Shown: positions 16,974 to 25,409, counted from the stretch's first letter. The stretch: DNA of 64,000 bases from Sporomusaceae bacterium UBA7701 (GCA_002482545.1 DLGF01000025.1:62001-126000), one strand, 5' to 3'. The notes: generated by a model not told the origin, from the sequence alone. Numbers and translations: made by a program.

Positions 16974-17002
16974 ATGAGTCAGAGGACGGTTCCCTGACTC
17001 AT
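16974..17002. repeat. REP-like palindrome, copy A
   Basis: ATGAGTCAG-AGGACGGTT-CCCTGACTCAT is a 29-base imperfect palindrome. It interrupts the integrase remnant and lies about 40 bases past the end of the methyltransferase gene. Confidence 0.8.
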
Positions 17003-17042
17003 ATCATAGAAACTAAGGCGGATAACAAAATGACAAAGGTAT

Positions 17043-17768
17043 TTAGATGACTTTAGCAATCAACTGAACCAGATTAAAATACTTTCCGCCCTCGGCCTCC
17101 ATCATTTTAATGTCATTCGCGATAACAGGATGTAAGCCTGTCAGCCATTCTTTCCACGCCAGTTCGCAACAGGCCATTTCACGAATGTCTACCATTTCAA
17201 TGCCCTCTGCCTTTTGCCATAAATCTTTCCACCAATCAAGAGAGTGCAAGGTTCTTTCCACCTCGCTATTCCAAAACGGCTGCATTTCATCAGGAACATT
17301 TCCCCCAAATTCGTATTTTAAGCCGGGAATAGCCACGGCGATATAGCCGCTCCTTTTCACAAAAGGGATAAGCGACGGGAGCATTTCCGCCGTATCGCCG
17401 AAATAATGGTAAGCGTCCACGGTGAACAACAAGTCAAAATATCCGTTTGCGAAAGGCAACCCTTTGATCGCATCTGCGAAGATCGGAACGGCCTTGTCAT
17501 CAATCCCGATAGATTGAAAACGCTCATAGTTTTCAGTTGGCGAAATCCAAAGGTCGGCAGCGAAAACGGATGCGCCATATTTTTTCGCCAAGAAAAGCGT
17601 GGAAAGACCACACCCGCAGCCGAGGTCAAGTATTCGCATATTCTCATCGATGTTTAGGTATGACGCTAATTCCTCTGCTACGCGCATGGCGTTTGGCCCC
17701 ATCATCGCGGCTTTCAAAAACTCAACGTTTTTATTATTAGACATAAACTGGTTTGTAAATGTATACAT
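17043..17768 (-). CDS. Class I SAM-dependent methyltransferase
   Basis: This 241-residue protein has the Rossmann methyltransferase pattern. Motif I is ILDLGCGCGLSTLFLAKKYG near residues 45-65, the acidic end of strand 2 is VFAADLW, and motif IV is FDLLFTVDAYHYFG near 120. The later segment (WWKDLWQKAEGIEMVD) fits small-molecule methyltransferases of the UbiE/COQ5 type. The substrate is unknown. Start ATG 17768 has AAAGGAAG upstream. The gene stands alone and is bracketed by palindromic repeats sharing one arm sequence (16974-17002 on one side, 17804-17829 and 17898-17926 on the other), which suggests movement as a unit. Confidence 0.82.
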   Translation of the reverse strand: MYTFTNQFMSNNKNVEFLKAAMMGPNAMRVAEELASYLNIDENMRILDLGCGCGLSTLFLAKKYGASVFAADLWISPTENYERFQSIGIDDKAVPIFADAIKGLPFANGYFDLLFTVDAYHYFGDTAEMLPSLIPFVKRSGYIAVAIPGLKYEFGGNVPDEMQPFWNSEVERTLHSLDWWKDLWQKAEGIEMVDIREMACCELAWKEWLTGLHPVIANDIKMMEAEGGKYFNLVQLIAKVI

Positions 17769-17803
17769 GGTATTCTTCCTTTCTAATTTTCACTTTATAT
17801 CTG

Positions 17804-17829
17804 TGAGTCAGGGGACGGTTCCTTGACTC
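17804..17829. repeat. REP-like palindrome, copy B
   Basis: TGAGTCAGG-GGACGGTTC-CTTGACTC is a diverged copy of the palindrome at 16974 and 17898, lying upstream of the methyltransferase start. Confidence 0.75.
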
Positions 17830-17843
17830 TCTTTATCCTTTAG

Positions 17844-17865
17844 GGCATAGGGACAGGTTTATGCC
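17844..17865. repeat. Palindrome with same core but different arms
   Basis: GGCATA-GGGACAGGTT-TATGCC keeps nearly the same core as the neighbouring repeats but has unrelated arms. It lies between copies B and C. Confidence 0.6.
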
Positions 17866-17897
17866 AAAGGAACTCCCTCATGATCCGCGGGAATGTA

Positions 17898-17926
17898 ATG
17901 AGTCAGGGAACCGTTCCCTGACTCAT
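17898..17926. repeat. REP-like palindrome, copy C (perfect)
   Basis: This 29-base sequence has two exactly complementary 14-base arms (ATGAGTCAGGGAAC and GTTCCCTGACTCAT) around a single central C. It ends 14 bases before the start of the small gene at 17941, overlapping its ribosome binding region. Confidence 0.85.
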
Positions 17927-17940
17927 GAGGTGATTTAATC

Positions 17941-18090
17941 ATGTTCAACGATTATCATGGCATCATAACGGTAGATGAACTATGCGAAATGCTCCGCATC
18001 GGAAAGCACTCCGCCTATACCCTTCTGGCTTTTGGTCAAATTAAGGCATTTCGGCGCAATCGGGTTTGGATAAGCCGAATTATTCTTTAA
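17941..18090 (+). CDS. Excisionase-like HTH protein, probably truncated
   Basis: This 49-residue protein is preceded by GAGGTGAT. The sequence IITVDELCEMLRIGKHSAYTLL, then GQIKAFRRNRVWIS, matches the MerR-like excisionase/DNA-binding fold (HTH_17 type), which normally continues for another 10-20 residues. Here it stops at ISRIIL, and the last four bases overlap the end of the convergent NYN gene. It is probably the shortened excisionase of the same decayed element as the integrase fragment at 16808. Confidence 0.65.
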   Translation: MFNDYHGIITVDELCEMLRIGKHSAYTLLAFGQIKAFRRNRVWISRIIL

Positions 18091-18962
18091 CAAGGGCTTA
18101 CATCAATGGCAACATTTTCTTGGTTATTGTTCTTCCCTATCCTAAAATTGACACTATCTCCTAGTTTTAAGTCATTATACTCCCCTTTGGATACATTACT
18201 GTAGTGGAAAAACAAATTTTCCGGGGAGTGTTTTATAAAACCATATCCGTTTTTCAATGTAATTATCGTGGATTTCAAAAATTGGTTCGACGCTGACGAA
18301 GGTTGCTTGGCAGTTGTTTTCTTAACAAATAAATTATCAACCAATGCCTCATTTTTTCTAGCCCTACTATCGATAACTTCATGCATTGCTATGGGATAGG
18401 ACACTTCTTCCAGCAAATCTTGTGAAGTTTTGGTAACCTTCTCTTCTCCGTTAGAATTTGTATATTCAAAGTCCCAGCTTAATAGCATGACTCTTGTCCC
18501 CAAAGTATTTAATTTTCTAATTAAAGGTGTATAATCGCCATCACCGGCTATTAAAACTAAAATATCAAATTTTTTATAAAATGCCAATTCAAATGCTTCT
18601 AAGGCGAGCCATACGTCAATTCCTTTTTCTTCTTTTCTGCCTAATCTGGTTTTCAGCGGCAGGTAATGGGTTATTACTCCCTCGTACATTAGAATGTCAT
18701 CAAAAACGCGCTCATTATAAAGGCGGCTTTCAGATGCGTCTTGAGCGCTCATTCGTCCCCGAAAAAAGTGTGCATCAACAATCTGGCAAAAGCGGTAGTC
18801 CATACTGAATTCTTTTGAAACTTCCCCGCGAATAAATTCATGTAAACCGGAAATGCTTATTCTGCGCTTTTTGGCATGCACATAGGCATAATAGTTGCTA
18901 ACATGCAGAAAATAGTTGCCATCATAAAATACCCCTACCCGAACCAGCGATTGGTCAATCAT
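18087..18962 (-). CDS. NYN-domain protein fused to a cold-shock domain
   Basis: This 291-residue protein has an N-terminal NYN (LabA-like, PIN-fold) nuclease domain: VGVFYDGNYF with the first Asp near residue 14, GIDVWLALEAFELAFYKKFD near 115, and LVLIAGDGDYTPLIRKL with two Asp residues near 140. The C-terminal 65 residues (STIITLKNGYGFIKHSPENL, then FHYSNV and LGDSVNFRIG) form a cold-shock-type OB fold that binds single-stranded nucleic acid. The simplest reading is an RNA-binding RNase or RNA-processing protein. It is AT-rich like the rest of the island and ends tail-to-tail with the excisionase-like gene. No partner is coupled to it. Confidence 0.85.
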   Translation of the reverse strand: MIDQSLVRVGVFYDGNYFLHVSNYYAYVHAKKRRISISGLHEFIRGEVSKEFSMDYRFCQIVDAHFFRGRMSAQDASESRLYNERVFDDILMYEGVITHYLPLKTRLGRKEEKGIDVWLALEAFELAFYKKFDILVLIAGDGDYTPLIRKLNTLGTRVMLLSWDFEYTNSNGEEKVTKTSQDLLEEVSYPIAMHEVIDSRARKNEALVDNLFVKKTTAKQPSSASNQFLKSTIITLKNGYGFIKHSPENLFFHYSNVSKGEYNDLKLGDSVNFRIGKNNNQENVAIDVSPC

Positions 18963-19116
18963 ACTTACTCCTCCATTACTGTGCCTAAATGGGCTATTTA
19001 TTTCTTTCTATTAATAAGGAGATAATGCCTGCTTAATTTATCGAAACCCGTCAAATACAGCTAAAGCGTTCCTGCTAATATTTTTGTCAAAAGGTCCTCA
19101 CATCCCCCAAAAACAA

Positions 19117-19150
19117 ACAAGCCCTCCAAGCAAATGCCTGGAAGGCTTGT
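19117..19150 (-). terminator. Terminator of tRNA-Gly
   Basis: On the minus strand AAGCCTTCCA pairs with TGGAGGGCTT through one mismatch, followed by TTTGTTTTT. It is positioned right after the tRNA 3' end. Confidence 0.8.
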
Positions 19151-19156
19151 TCCGTC

Positions 19157-19231
19157 TGGAGCGGGCGACGAGATTCGAACTCGCGACCCACGGCTTGGGA
19201 AGCCGGTACTCTACCACTGAGCTACGCCCGC
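19157..19231 (-). tRNA. tRNA-Gly (anticodon CCC)
   Basis: This is a full cloverleaf with acceptor GCGGGCG/CGCCCGC, D-arm GCTCAGTGGTAGAG, anticodon arm CCGGC-TTCCCAA-GCCGT, T-loop GTTCGAATC and an encoded CCA. It is the probable integration target that bounds the accessory island, since a decayed 3' half lies at 11596-11646 in the same orientation. Confidence 0.95.
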
Positions 19232-19394
19232 ATGAATATAGATTATATGGAGGTACGGTTCAAAAAGAAGCCGTGCACGATCTATTATACTCAATCAGCT
19301 TATAAAAATCAAGCTTAAGTCTTCCGGAAAAGGCTTCCTTTTACAGGGTTCGCGCCAGCGCAGCAGCCGGAGGGGGATTGCCATATAATAATAC

Positions 19395-19420
19395 GCCGCC
19401 ATGGCGTCTACCATGGCGGC
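19395..19420 (-). terminator. Hairpin terminator
   Basis: GCCGCCATGG and its complement form a perfect 10-bp stem with loop CGTCTA. On the minus strand a T-rich stretch follows. It ends the gene at 19434. Confidence 0.75.
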
Positions 19421-19433
19421 TTCTCTTGGCTAT

Positions 19434-19691
19434 TCATTTCTTGGTTGTTCTGGAGTTTCTTGGCCCGGTATCGGCCAGTCGCCGCAAGAACATGGCCATG
19501 CCCAGGGAGTGGCGGTTTTGGTCCCGCTTGTAAAGCTGGAAATAAGCCTGCGCAAAAACGGCCAACTCGTCGGGGGACTGACCGTTCCAAAGCTCGGCCA
19601 TTTTCTTGGCGTACTCATAGCCGGAGAGATAATCCGGGTCTTTTAACATTTTACTGTGCAAACGCAGGGGAAACTTTTTTACGGATGACAT
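19434..19691 (-). CDS. Hypothetical protein, 85 aa
   Basis: I do not recognise this protein. ATG 19691 was chosen because GGGAGAG precedes it by about 7 bases; a longer in-frame start at 19775 has no site. It looks helical and basic (KMLKDPDYLSGYEYAKKMAE, then FAQAYFQLYKRDQNRHSLG), without membrane segments. It is a single-gene unit with its own terminator. It is GC-rich like the core genome, so it lies outside the island. Confidence 0.65.
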   Translation of the reverse strand: MSSVKKFPLRLHSKMLKDPDYLSGYEYAKKMAELWNGQSPDELAVFAQAYFQLYKRDQNRHSLGMAMFLRRLADTGPRNSRTTKK

Positions 19692-19858
19692 TCGCAGCTC
19701 TCCCGCCCATCCAAGGCGACCGTACAAGTTTTCTTTTTTTAAACTACTGCTACAGTATATCCTTCCAGGAAACATTTGTCAAAACCAATTTATCCGGATT
19801 GCTTATGCTCAACCGCCGGATTTCCCTGCTATCTTTTAGAACTCTCTTCTTAAGCAAA

Positions 19859-19880
19859 AAACCTGCTCCATGGCAGGTTT
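19859..19880 (-). terminator. Terminator
   Basis: AAACCTG/CAGGTTT form a hairpin with an 8-base loop, followed on the minus strand by TTTTTT. It lies just past the gene ending at 19893. Confidence 0.75.
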
Positions 19881-19892
19881 TCCCTCAGATCG

Positions 19893-20225
19893 TCACAGCG
19901 ATTGTTCCTGTTCTTGGGGAGCGACGCTGTCCCTGCACTTGTGCCACAGGTAGAAGTACTTGTTCAGGGCTTCTTCCAGCCGGATCTCCAGGTCCCGCAC
20001 TTCCGGATCGAGCGGCCCGCGGTGCCGGATGCTTTCGAGGTCGCGTCTAAGCATTTCCGTAGTGCGCTGAATCACCTCCAGTTCGGCGGCAGCCGGCCCC
20101 GGCTCGGCCGTAATGCCTCCGGCAGTAAGCTGTTCGCAGACTGCTTCCCGGGTCGCGGTCACTCTTTCGAGCTGGACAACAAACGACTCCAGTTGCGCTT
20201 TGAGCGAATGAATTTCCGTCATCAT
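19893..20225 (-). CDS. Hypothetical coiled-coil protein, about 110 aa
   Basis: I do not recognise a family. Two adjacent ATG codons (20225, 20222) follow GGGAGGG; the second has the better spacing. The sequence is rich in Leu, Glu and Arg with heptad spacing (IHSLKAQLESFVVQLERVTA, then VIQRTTEMLRRDLESIRH and RDLEIRLEEALNKYFYLWHK), so a coiled coil is likely. There are no membrane segments. It is transcribed alone and has its own terminator. Confidence 0.7.
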   Translation of the reverse strand: MMTEIHSLKAQLESFVVQLERVTATREAVCEQLTAGGITAEPGPAAAELEVIQRTTEMLRRDLESIRHRGPLDPEVRDLEIRLEEALNKYFYLWHKCRDSVAPQEQEQSL

Positions 20226-20352
20226 AAGCCCTCCCTTTGTCGGTAGTTTGCCCTGGTAACCGCGCAAACATGTTATTTTCCGATTGCCAGGTTGGGCCAT
20301 GGCCTGAAGGAAATCGCGCAGGACGCGCTACTACACAAGACAACAGCCGGCA

Positions 20353-20994
20353 TCACTGCCGGCTGTTGTTGACTTGCCTTAGCACACTCAGCACTTCGTC
20401 GTCGGTATTCTGGGCGAAGTTCCGGTAGTACAGCCCTACCGCCATAAATTGCTCCGGGGTCAGCGGACAGATCATCTCATCCACTTCCCGGGCCAGCTCG
20501 GCCACGGTGTCGGGCGGAGCGACGGGCACCGCGACGATAATCCGCTCCGGCGCCAGTTTTTTCAGCCATTTTACGGCGGCCTGCACCGTATAGCCGGTGG
20601 CGATGCCGTCGTCGACGACAATTGCCGTTCGCCCTTGGACCACGGGAGGGACATCGGACCCCGCGTAAACCGTCATTCTCCGCTGTATCTCCAGATACTC
20701 CCGGGCAATGGCCTGTTCCAGATAGCTTCGCGGAATCGCGTAGGTGGCAATCAGGCCGTCATCCAGGATGGCGCTGCCGTCAGCCATGACTGCGCCGACC
20801 GCCACTTCCGGGTTGGCGGGATGGCTGATTTTCCGCGTCACCAGCACTTCCAGCCTGACCCCCAACCGGCGGGCTATGGGGGCGGCGATCATAATCCCGC
20901 CGCGGGGAACGGCCAATAGGCTTATGGTCGGGTAATGGCGGGCAGCCAGCAGCTCCGCCAGAACCTGGCCGGCTTCCAGTCGATCTTCATACAT
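20353..20994 (-). CDS. Phosphoribosyltransferase-domain protein
   Basis: This 213-residue type I phosphoribosyltransferase-fold protein starts at ATG 20994 after GGGAGCAGGTG. The PRPP-binding loop is clear (TAIVVDDGIATGYTVQAAVK near residue 125), and LLAVPRGGIMIAAPIARRLG near residue 35 is the early loop typical of the family. Relatives are annotated only as phosphoribosyltransferases, often without a known base substrate. The usual hood residues of specific purine or pyrimidine salvage enzymes are not obvious. A hairpin near 20345-20370 may end it. Confidence 0.8.
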   Translation of the reverse strand: MYEDRLEAGQVLAELLAARHYPTISLLAVPRGGIMIAAPIARRLGVRLEVLVTRKISHPANPEVAVGAVMADGSAILDDGLIATYAIPRSYLEQAIAREYLEIQRRMTVYAGSDVPPVVQGRTAIVVDDGIATGYTVQAAVKWLKKLAPERIIVAVPVAPPDTVAELAREVDEMICPLTPEQFMAVGLYYRNFAQNTDDEVLSVLRQVNNSRQ

Positions 20995-21383
20995 CCGGTT
21001 CACCTGCTCCCTGCGGCATTCGCCGATACTTTTTCCCACAACTCGTCGCCAACTCCGATCAGGCCTTATTGAAGGCGATGCGCGCCCGCACCGCGCTCGC
21101 GGCATTTTCCGGCTTCCGCCAAGAGCGGACCGGGCCACGAATTGGCCGGCTCTTGGCCAGTACTATTTTATGGCGCCTGGGTAGGCTTCCATGCTTAGCC
21201 GATGATTCTCTTGCGCTATTTCTCCATGGCGCCGGCAATTCCTGCCCGCAGTCTGCGCCGCGCAAGAATATGGGCGGCATGGCGGGCCGGGTCACTTCGT
21301 GAAGGGTTTCCCTATCCTTTATACATATTATTTTCTATGGTATCTTTATGACCAATGCCAGGAATTTTTAGCCGTAAAAAAAT
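20995..21383. other. Intergenic stretch without supported genes
   Basis: GC-rich sequence between the phosphoribosyltransferase and the tRNA terminator. Short open frames exist on both strands but have no ribosome binding sites or recognisable sequence. An AT-rich patch near 21320-21350 may hold a promoter. Confidence 0.4.
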
Positions 21384-21412
21384 AACCAGCCCTGGATTTA
21401 CCAGGGCTGGTT
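21384..21412 (-). terminator. Terminator of the tRNA operon
   Basis: AACCAGCCCTGG and its complement, loop ATTTA, then a run of T on the minus strand. Confidence 0.9.
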
Positions 21413-21414
21413 GG

Positions 21415-21490
<76 letters not shown>

Positions 21491-21495
21491 ATAAA

Positions 21496-21571
21496 TGGCG
21501 ACCCGGAAGGGACTTGAACCCTCGATCTCCGCCGTGACAGGGCGGCATGTTAACCACTACACCACCGGGCC
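21496..21571 (-). tRNA. tRNA-Asp (anticodon GTC)
   Basis: Acceptor GGCCCGG, anticodon loop CTGTCAC, T-loop GTTCAAGTC and encoded CCA. It lies five bases from tRNA-Phe. Confidence 0.96.
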
Positions 21572-21610
21572 GTATGTTTGTATCGAAAATTTAGGTGCTG
21601 TTGAAGATTT

Positions 21611-21815
21611 GGAGGACCGTTACTGTTATCGAAGGTTGGTGCTTCGAAGACGAAGGATAGGCACTCCGTGCCTTGATCCAGTTCCTGTTCCTCGTGGGGT
21701 TGTAGCTGGAGGCCGTTACTGAATTGCTGGAAAATTGGTGCTGTCATGGAGGGCACTCCGTGCCTTTGATTCAGTTCCTGTTCCTCGTGGGTTTGTTGTT
21801 GGAGCACCGTTACCG
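21611..21815. repeat. Imperfect direct repeats in tRNA spacer
   Basis: Two copies of a unit of about 63 bases (21660-21721 and 21752-21815) share GGCACTCCGTGCCTT, then CAGTTCCTGTTCCTCGTGGG, and end in a GGAG-CCGTTAC block. A third, partial copy of the end block is at 21611-21625. The period is about 94 bases. They separate tRNA-Val from tRNA-Asp. Confidence 0.75.
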
Positions 21816-21849
21816 TGTCATTAGAAAATTATTTCCGTCGAAGACGGAA

Positions 21850-21925
<76 letters not shown>

Positions 21926-21930
21926 TGGTT

Positions 21931-22005
21931 TGGTGACCCGTAGGGGACTCGAACCCCTGTTCCCGCCGTGAAAGGGCGGTGTCTTAACCGCTTGACCAAC
22001 GGGCC
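21931..22005 (-). tRNA. tRNA-Glu (anticodon TTC)
   Basis: Acceptor GGCCCGT, anticodon loop CTTTCAC, T-loop GTTCGAGTC and encoded CCA. Five bases separate it from tRNA-Val. Confidence 0.95.
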
Positions 22006-22009
22006 ACAA

Positions 22010-22085
22010 TGGTGACCCACGATGGACTCGAACCATCGACACCCTGATTAAAAGTCAGGTGCTCTACCAACTGAGCTAGTGGGTC
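22010..22085 (-). tRNA. tRNA-Lys (anticodon TTT)
   Basis: Acceptor GACCCAC, D-arm GCTCAGTTGGTAGAGC, anticodon loop CTTTTAA, T-loop GTTCGAGTC and encoded CCA. It is first in the tRNA operon, directly after its promoter. Confidence 0.96.
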
Positions 22086-22102
22086 ATGTCTCACAGTATC
22101 AG

Positions 22103-22132
22103 ATTATATAATATCATGGCGGTGCCTGTCAA
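22103..22132 (-). promoter_or_regulatory. tRNA operon promoter
   Basis: Consensus TTGACA (22127-22132) and TATAAT (22103-22108) with an 18-base spacer lie 17 bases before tRNA-Lys. Confidence 0.88.
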
Positions 22133-22175
22133 CTGTTTTTCCTTCACATGTCAGCAGTTTCCAGGAGCGAGAGGA

Positions 22176-22207
22176 AAGGCTGCCTGAGCCGTGGCGCAGG
22201 CAGCCTT
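22176..22207 (-). terminator. Terminator of the purB-purA unit
   Basis: AAGGCTGCCTG and its complement form an 11-bp stem followed by TTT on the minus strand, about 17 bases past the purA stop. Confidence 0.75.
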
Positions 22208-22223
22208 AAGGTACTTTTTGGAT

Positions 22224-23507
<1,284 letters not shown>

Positions 23508-23523
23508 GTACCTCACATCCTTC

Positions 23524-24816
23524 TTATAGGCCAAAGCGGGCCATAATGGTATCAATATGCCGGAGATGGTGGGAAGCGTCGAAGCAGGCTTCGATTTCCG
23601 CCGGCGTCAGATATTTTTTAATGTCCGGATCATTGGTCACATTGGTTTTGAAGTCGGCGCCTTCCAGCCAGCGGGCCATGGCGTTGCGCTGCACCCAGCG
23701 GTAGGCTTCTTCCCGGCTGACGCCTTTATCGACGATCGCCAGCAGCACCCGCTGGCTGAAAATCAGCCCGCCGGTTTTGTTCATATTGGCTTTCATCGCC
23801 TCCGGATACACCAGAAGCTTGTCGATGATATCGATCATCAGGCGCAGCATGTAGTCGACCAGGCTGGTGCTGTCCGGCAGGATGACCCGCTCAACGGAGG
23901 AGTGGGAAATATCCCGTTCGTGCCACAGGGCGACGTTTTCGAAGGCGGCCTGGGCGTTTCCCCGCACGACCCGGGCCAAGCCGCTGATGCGCTCGCAGGT
24001 AATGGGATTGCGTTTGTGGGGCATCGCCGACGAGCCTTTTTGCCCGGGGTGGAAAAATTCTTCCGCCTCGCGGATATCGGTCCGCTGCAAGTTCCGAATC
24101 TCGGTGGCGAACTTGTCGAGCGAGCTGGCGATCACCGCCAGGGTCGAGAGATATTCGGCGTGCCGGTCCCGCTGGATAACCTGGGTGGCCAGTTTGGCGG
24201 CTTTCAGCCCCATCTTTTCGCAGACATAGGCCTCGACCTGCGGATCAATCATGGCGTAGGTCCCCACGGCGCCGGAAAGCTTGCCGACCGCCACCGTTTC
24301 CCGGGCCCGCCGCATCCGTTCGATATTGCGGTCGGTTTCGTCCAGCCACAGGGCGAATTTGAGCCCGAGGGTGATCGGCTCGGCGTGGATGCCGTGGGTC
24401 CGTCCGATCATGACGGTGTATTTATGCTCGGCCGCCCGGCGCGCCAGAACTTCGCGCAGCTTGGCAAGGTCGGCGATGATGATGTCCGCCGCCTGCTTCA
24501 TCAGAACGCCCAGCGCCGTATCTTTCACGTCGCTGGAGGTCAGTCCCATATGTATATATTTTGCCTCATCGCCTACATTCTCGGCCACGGCCTGGAGAAA
24601 GGCCAGGATATCATGCCGGGTTTCCCTTTCGATCTCCCGGATGCGGTCGACGGAAAACTTGGCCCGCTCTTTAATCACCGGGACGGCTTCCGCCGGAATC
24701 TTCCCCAGCTCGGCCATGATCTCGCATGCGCGGATTTCGATGTCCAGCATCGTCTGAAATTCGTTTTCGTCCGTCCAGATTCGCTTCATCTCAAGATTGG
24801 TATAGCGGTTGATCAT
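23524..24816 (-). CDS. purB: Adenylosuccinate lyase
   Basis: This 430-residue member of the fumarase/aspartase superfamily splits adenylosuccinate and SAICAR in purine synthesis. ATG 24816 is preceded by GGGGAGAG; an upstream in-frame ATG at 24906 would sit inside the leader terminator and is rejected. The superfamily signature GSSAMPHKRNPI is present near residue 265, with TSSDVKDTA near 90 and the GRTHGIHAEPITLG segment carrying the catalytic His near 140. The leader has a promoter, an intrinsic terminator and a possible PurR-type operator. Confidence 0.97.
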   Translation of the reverse strand: MINRYTNLEMKRIWTDENEFQTMLDIEIRACEIMAELGKIPAEAVPVIKERAKFSVDRIREIERETRHDILAFLQAVAENVGDEAKYIHMGLTSSDVKDTALGVLMKQAADIIIADLAKLREVLARRAAEHKYTVMIGRTHGIHAEPITLGLKFALWLDETDRNIERMRRARETVAVGKLSGAVGTYAMIDPQVEAYVCEKMGLKAAKLATQVIQRDRHAEYLSTLAVIASSLDKFATEIRNLQRTDIREAEEFFHPGQKGSSAMPHKRNPITCERISGLARVVRGNAQAAFENVALWHERDISHSSVERVILPDSTSLVDYMLRLMIDIIDKLLVYPEAMKANMNKTGGLIFSQRVLLAIVDKGVSREEAYRWVQRNAMARWLEGADFKTNVTNDPDIKKYLTPAEIEACFDASHHLRHIDTIMARFGL

Positions 24817-24892
24817 GGTACTCTCCCCTTTATCTGCACACTTGTTCGCTGCGATTGCCGGGTTAGTGCTGAGCTTAGTCTGCCCTGGCTCA

Positions 24893-24934
24893 GAAAAATA
24901 ACTCAAATAGGCGTTACGGCGCTGCTATTTGAGT
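24893..24934 (-). terminator. Leader terminator/attenuator ahead of purB
   Basis: ACTCAAATAG and CTATTTGAGT form a perfect 10-bp stem followed by TTATTTTT on the minus strand. It lies between the purB promoter and the purB start, so transcription must read through it. No known aptamer is recognisable in the roughly 35 bases before it. Confidence 0.75.
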
Positions 24935-24972
24935 GCCCGGCGAGGACATCTATACACATTTTTCCCTTGATT

Positions 24973-25001
24973 ATAATAGCATTTCCGCCTGGGGGTGTCA
25001 A
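24973..25001 (-). promoter_or_regulatory. purB promoter
   Basis: TTGACA (24996-25001) and TATTAT (24973-24978) are 17 bases apart on the minus strand. Confidence 0.8.
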
Positions 25002-25010
25002 TGAATTTTT

Positions 25011-25046
25011 TCGAACAATAATAAGGATTGTCCACTTAATGTTCGA
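25011..25046. promoter_or_regulatory. Candidate PurR-type operator
   Basis: CGAACAAT (25012-25019) and AATGTTCG (25038-25045) face each other across 18 bases, just upstream of the purB -35. This resembles the paired PurBoxes bound by Bacillus-type PurR (core CGAAC, inverted, spaced by 16-17 bases). Confidence 0.55.
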
Positions 25047-25101
25047 GTTATCGACATTTTTGTCGCCTCCGCCCTCCCCGCCTTATCCTCAAGATAGGCA
25101 C

Positions 25102-25126
25102 AAAAAAAGCCGGGCTTAGCCCCGGC
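25102..25126 (-). terminator. Terminator downstream of dnaB
   Basis: GCCGGG/CCCGGC stem followed by seven T on the minus strand. It lies some 285 bases beyond the dnaB stop, so the repeat element in between would be transcribed. Confidence 0.75.
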
Positions 25127-25143
25127 CAGAGTAACGATAACTA

Positions 25144-25400
25144 GGCTGGCGAGAAAGGTCCAGATGCACGTCCTGGTTTCCCTGGTTCCGCCTGCTATAT
25201 GCAACTAGATCCACGAGCAGTGTGCGGGCCGCACCGGAAGAGCGTGCTAGCCGGAAGCTGTTTATGACAAGCGGAGGGAAGCGGCAGCGTCGGAGCGTTC
25301 ATAAACAGCTTCCGCGTTTAGGCAGGAAGCTGCGTACTTCGGTCGTACGCAAGCCAACGCTCTGAGGAGCAACGCCGCAGAAGGGCCTTTATCGCCGGCC
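25144..25400. repeat. Interrupted copy of a palindromic element
   Basis: The two halves of the element seen intact at 35028-35101 occur at 25144-25170 and about 25354-25400: GGCTGGCGAGAAAGG with GTCCAGATGCACG on one side, CGCTCTGAGGAGCAACG and CCTTTATCGCCGGCC on the other. About 184 bases are inserted between them. The insert has its own inverted repeats: GGAAGCTGTTTATGA (25254-25268) with its exact complement near 25301-25315, and TGCGTAC/GTACGCA near 25331. Confidence 0.7.
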
Positions 25401-25409
25401 GACTTGGGC

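Noticed and set aside
15882..17926. CRISPR-like array from repeated GAGTCAGGG units
   Set aside because: The units are palindromes at irregular distances with no uniform spacers and no cas genes.
21059..21302. Two overlapping short frames between the phosphoribosyltransferase and the tRNAs
   Set aside because: They lack ribosome binding sites and recognisable sequence and mirror each other on opposite strands.
23524..24906. Longer purB start at 24906
   Set aside because: It would start inside the leader terminator hairpin and adds 30 residues not found in the family.
24897..24972. Purine riboswitch ahead of purB
   Set aside because: The leader before the terminator is short and lacks the conserved purine-aptamer core; only an attenuator-like terminator is supported.
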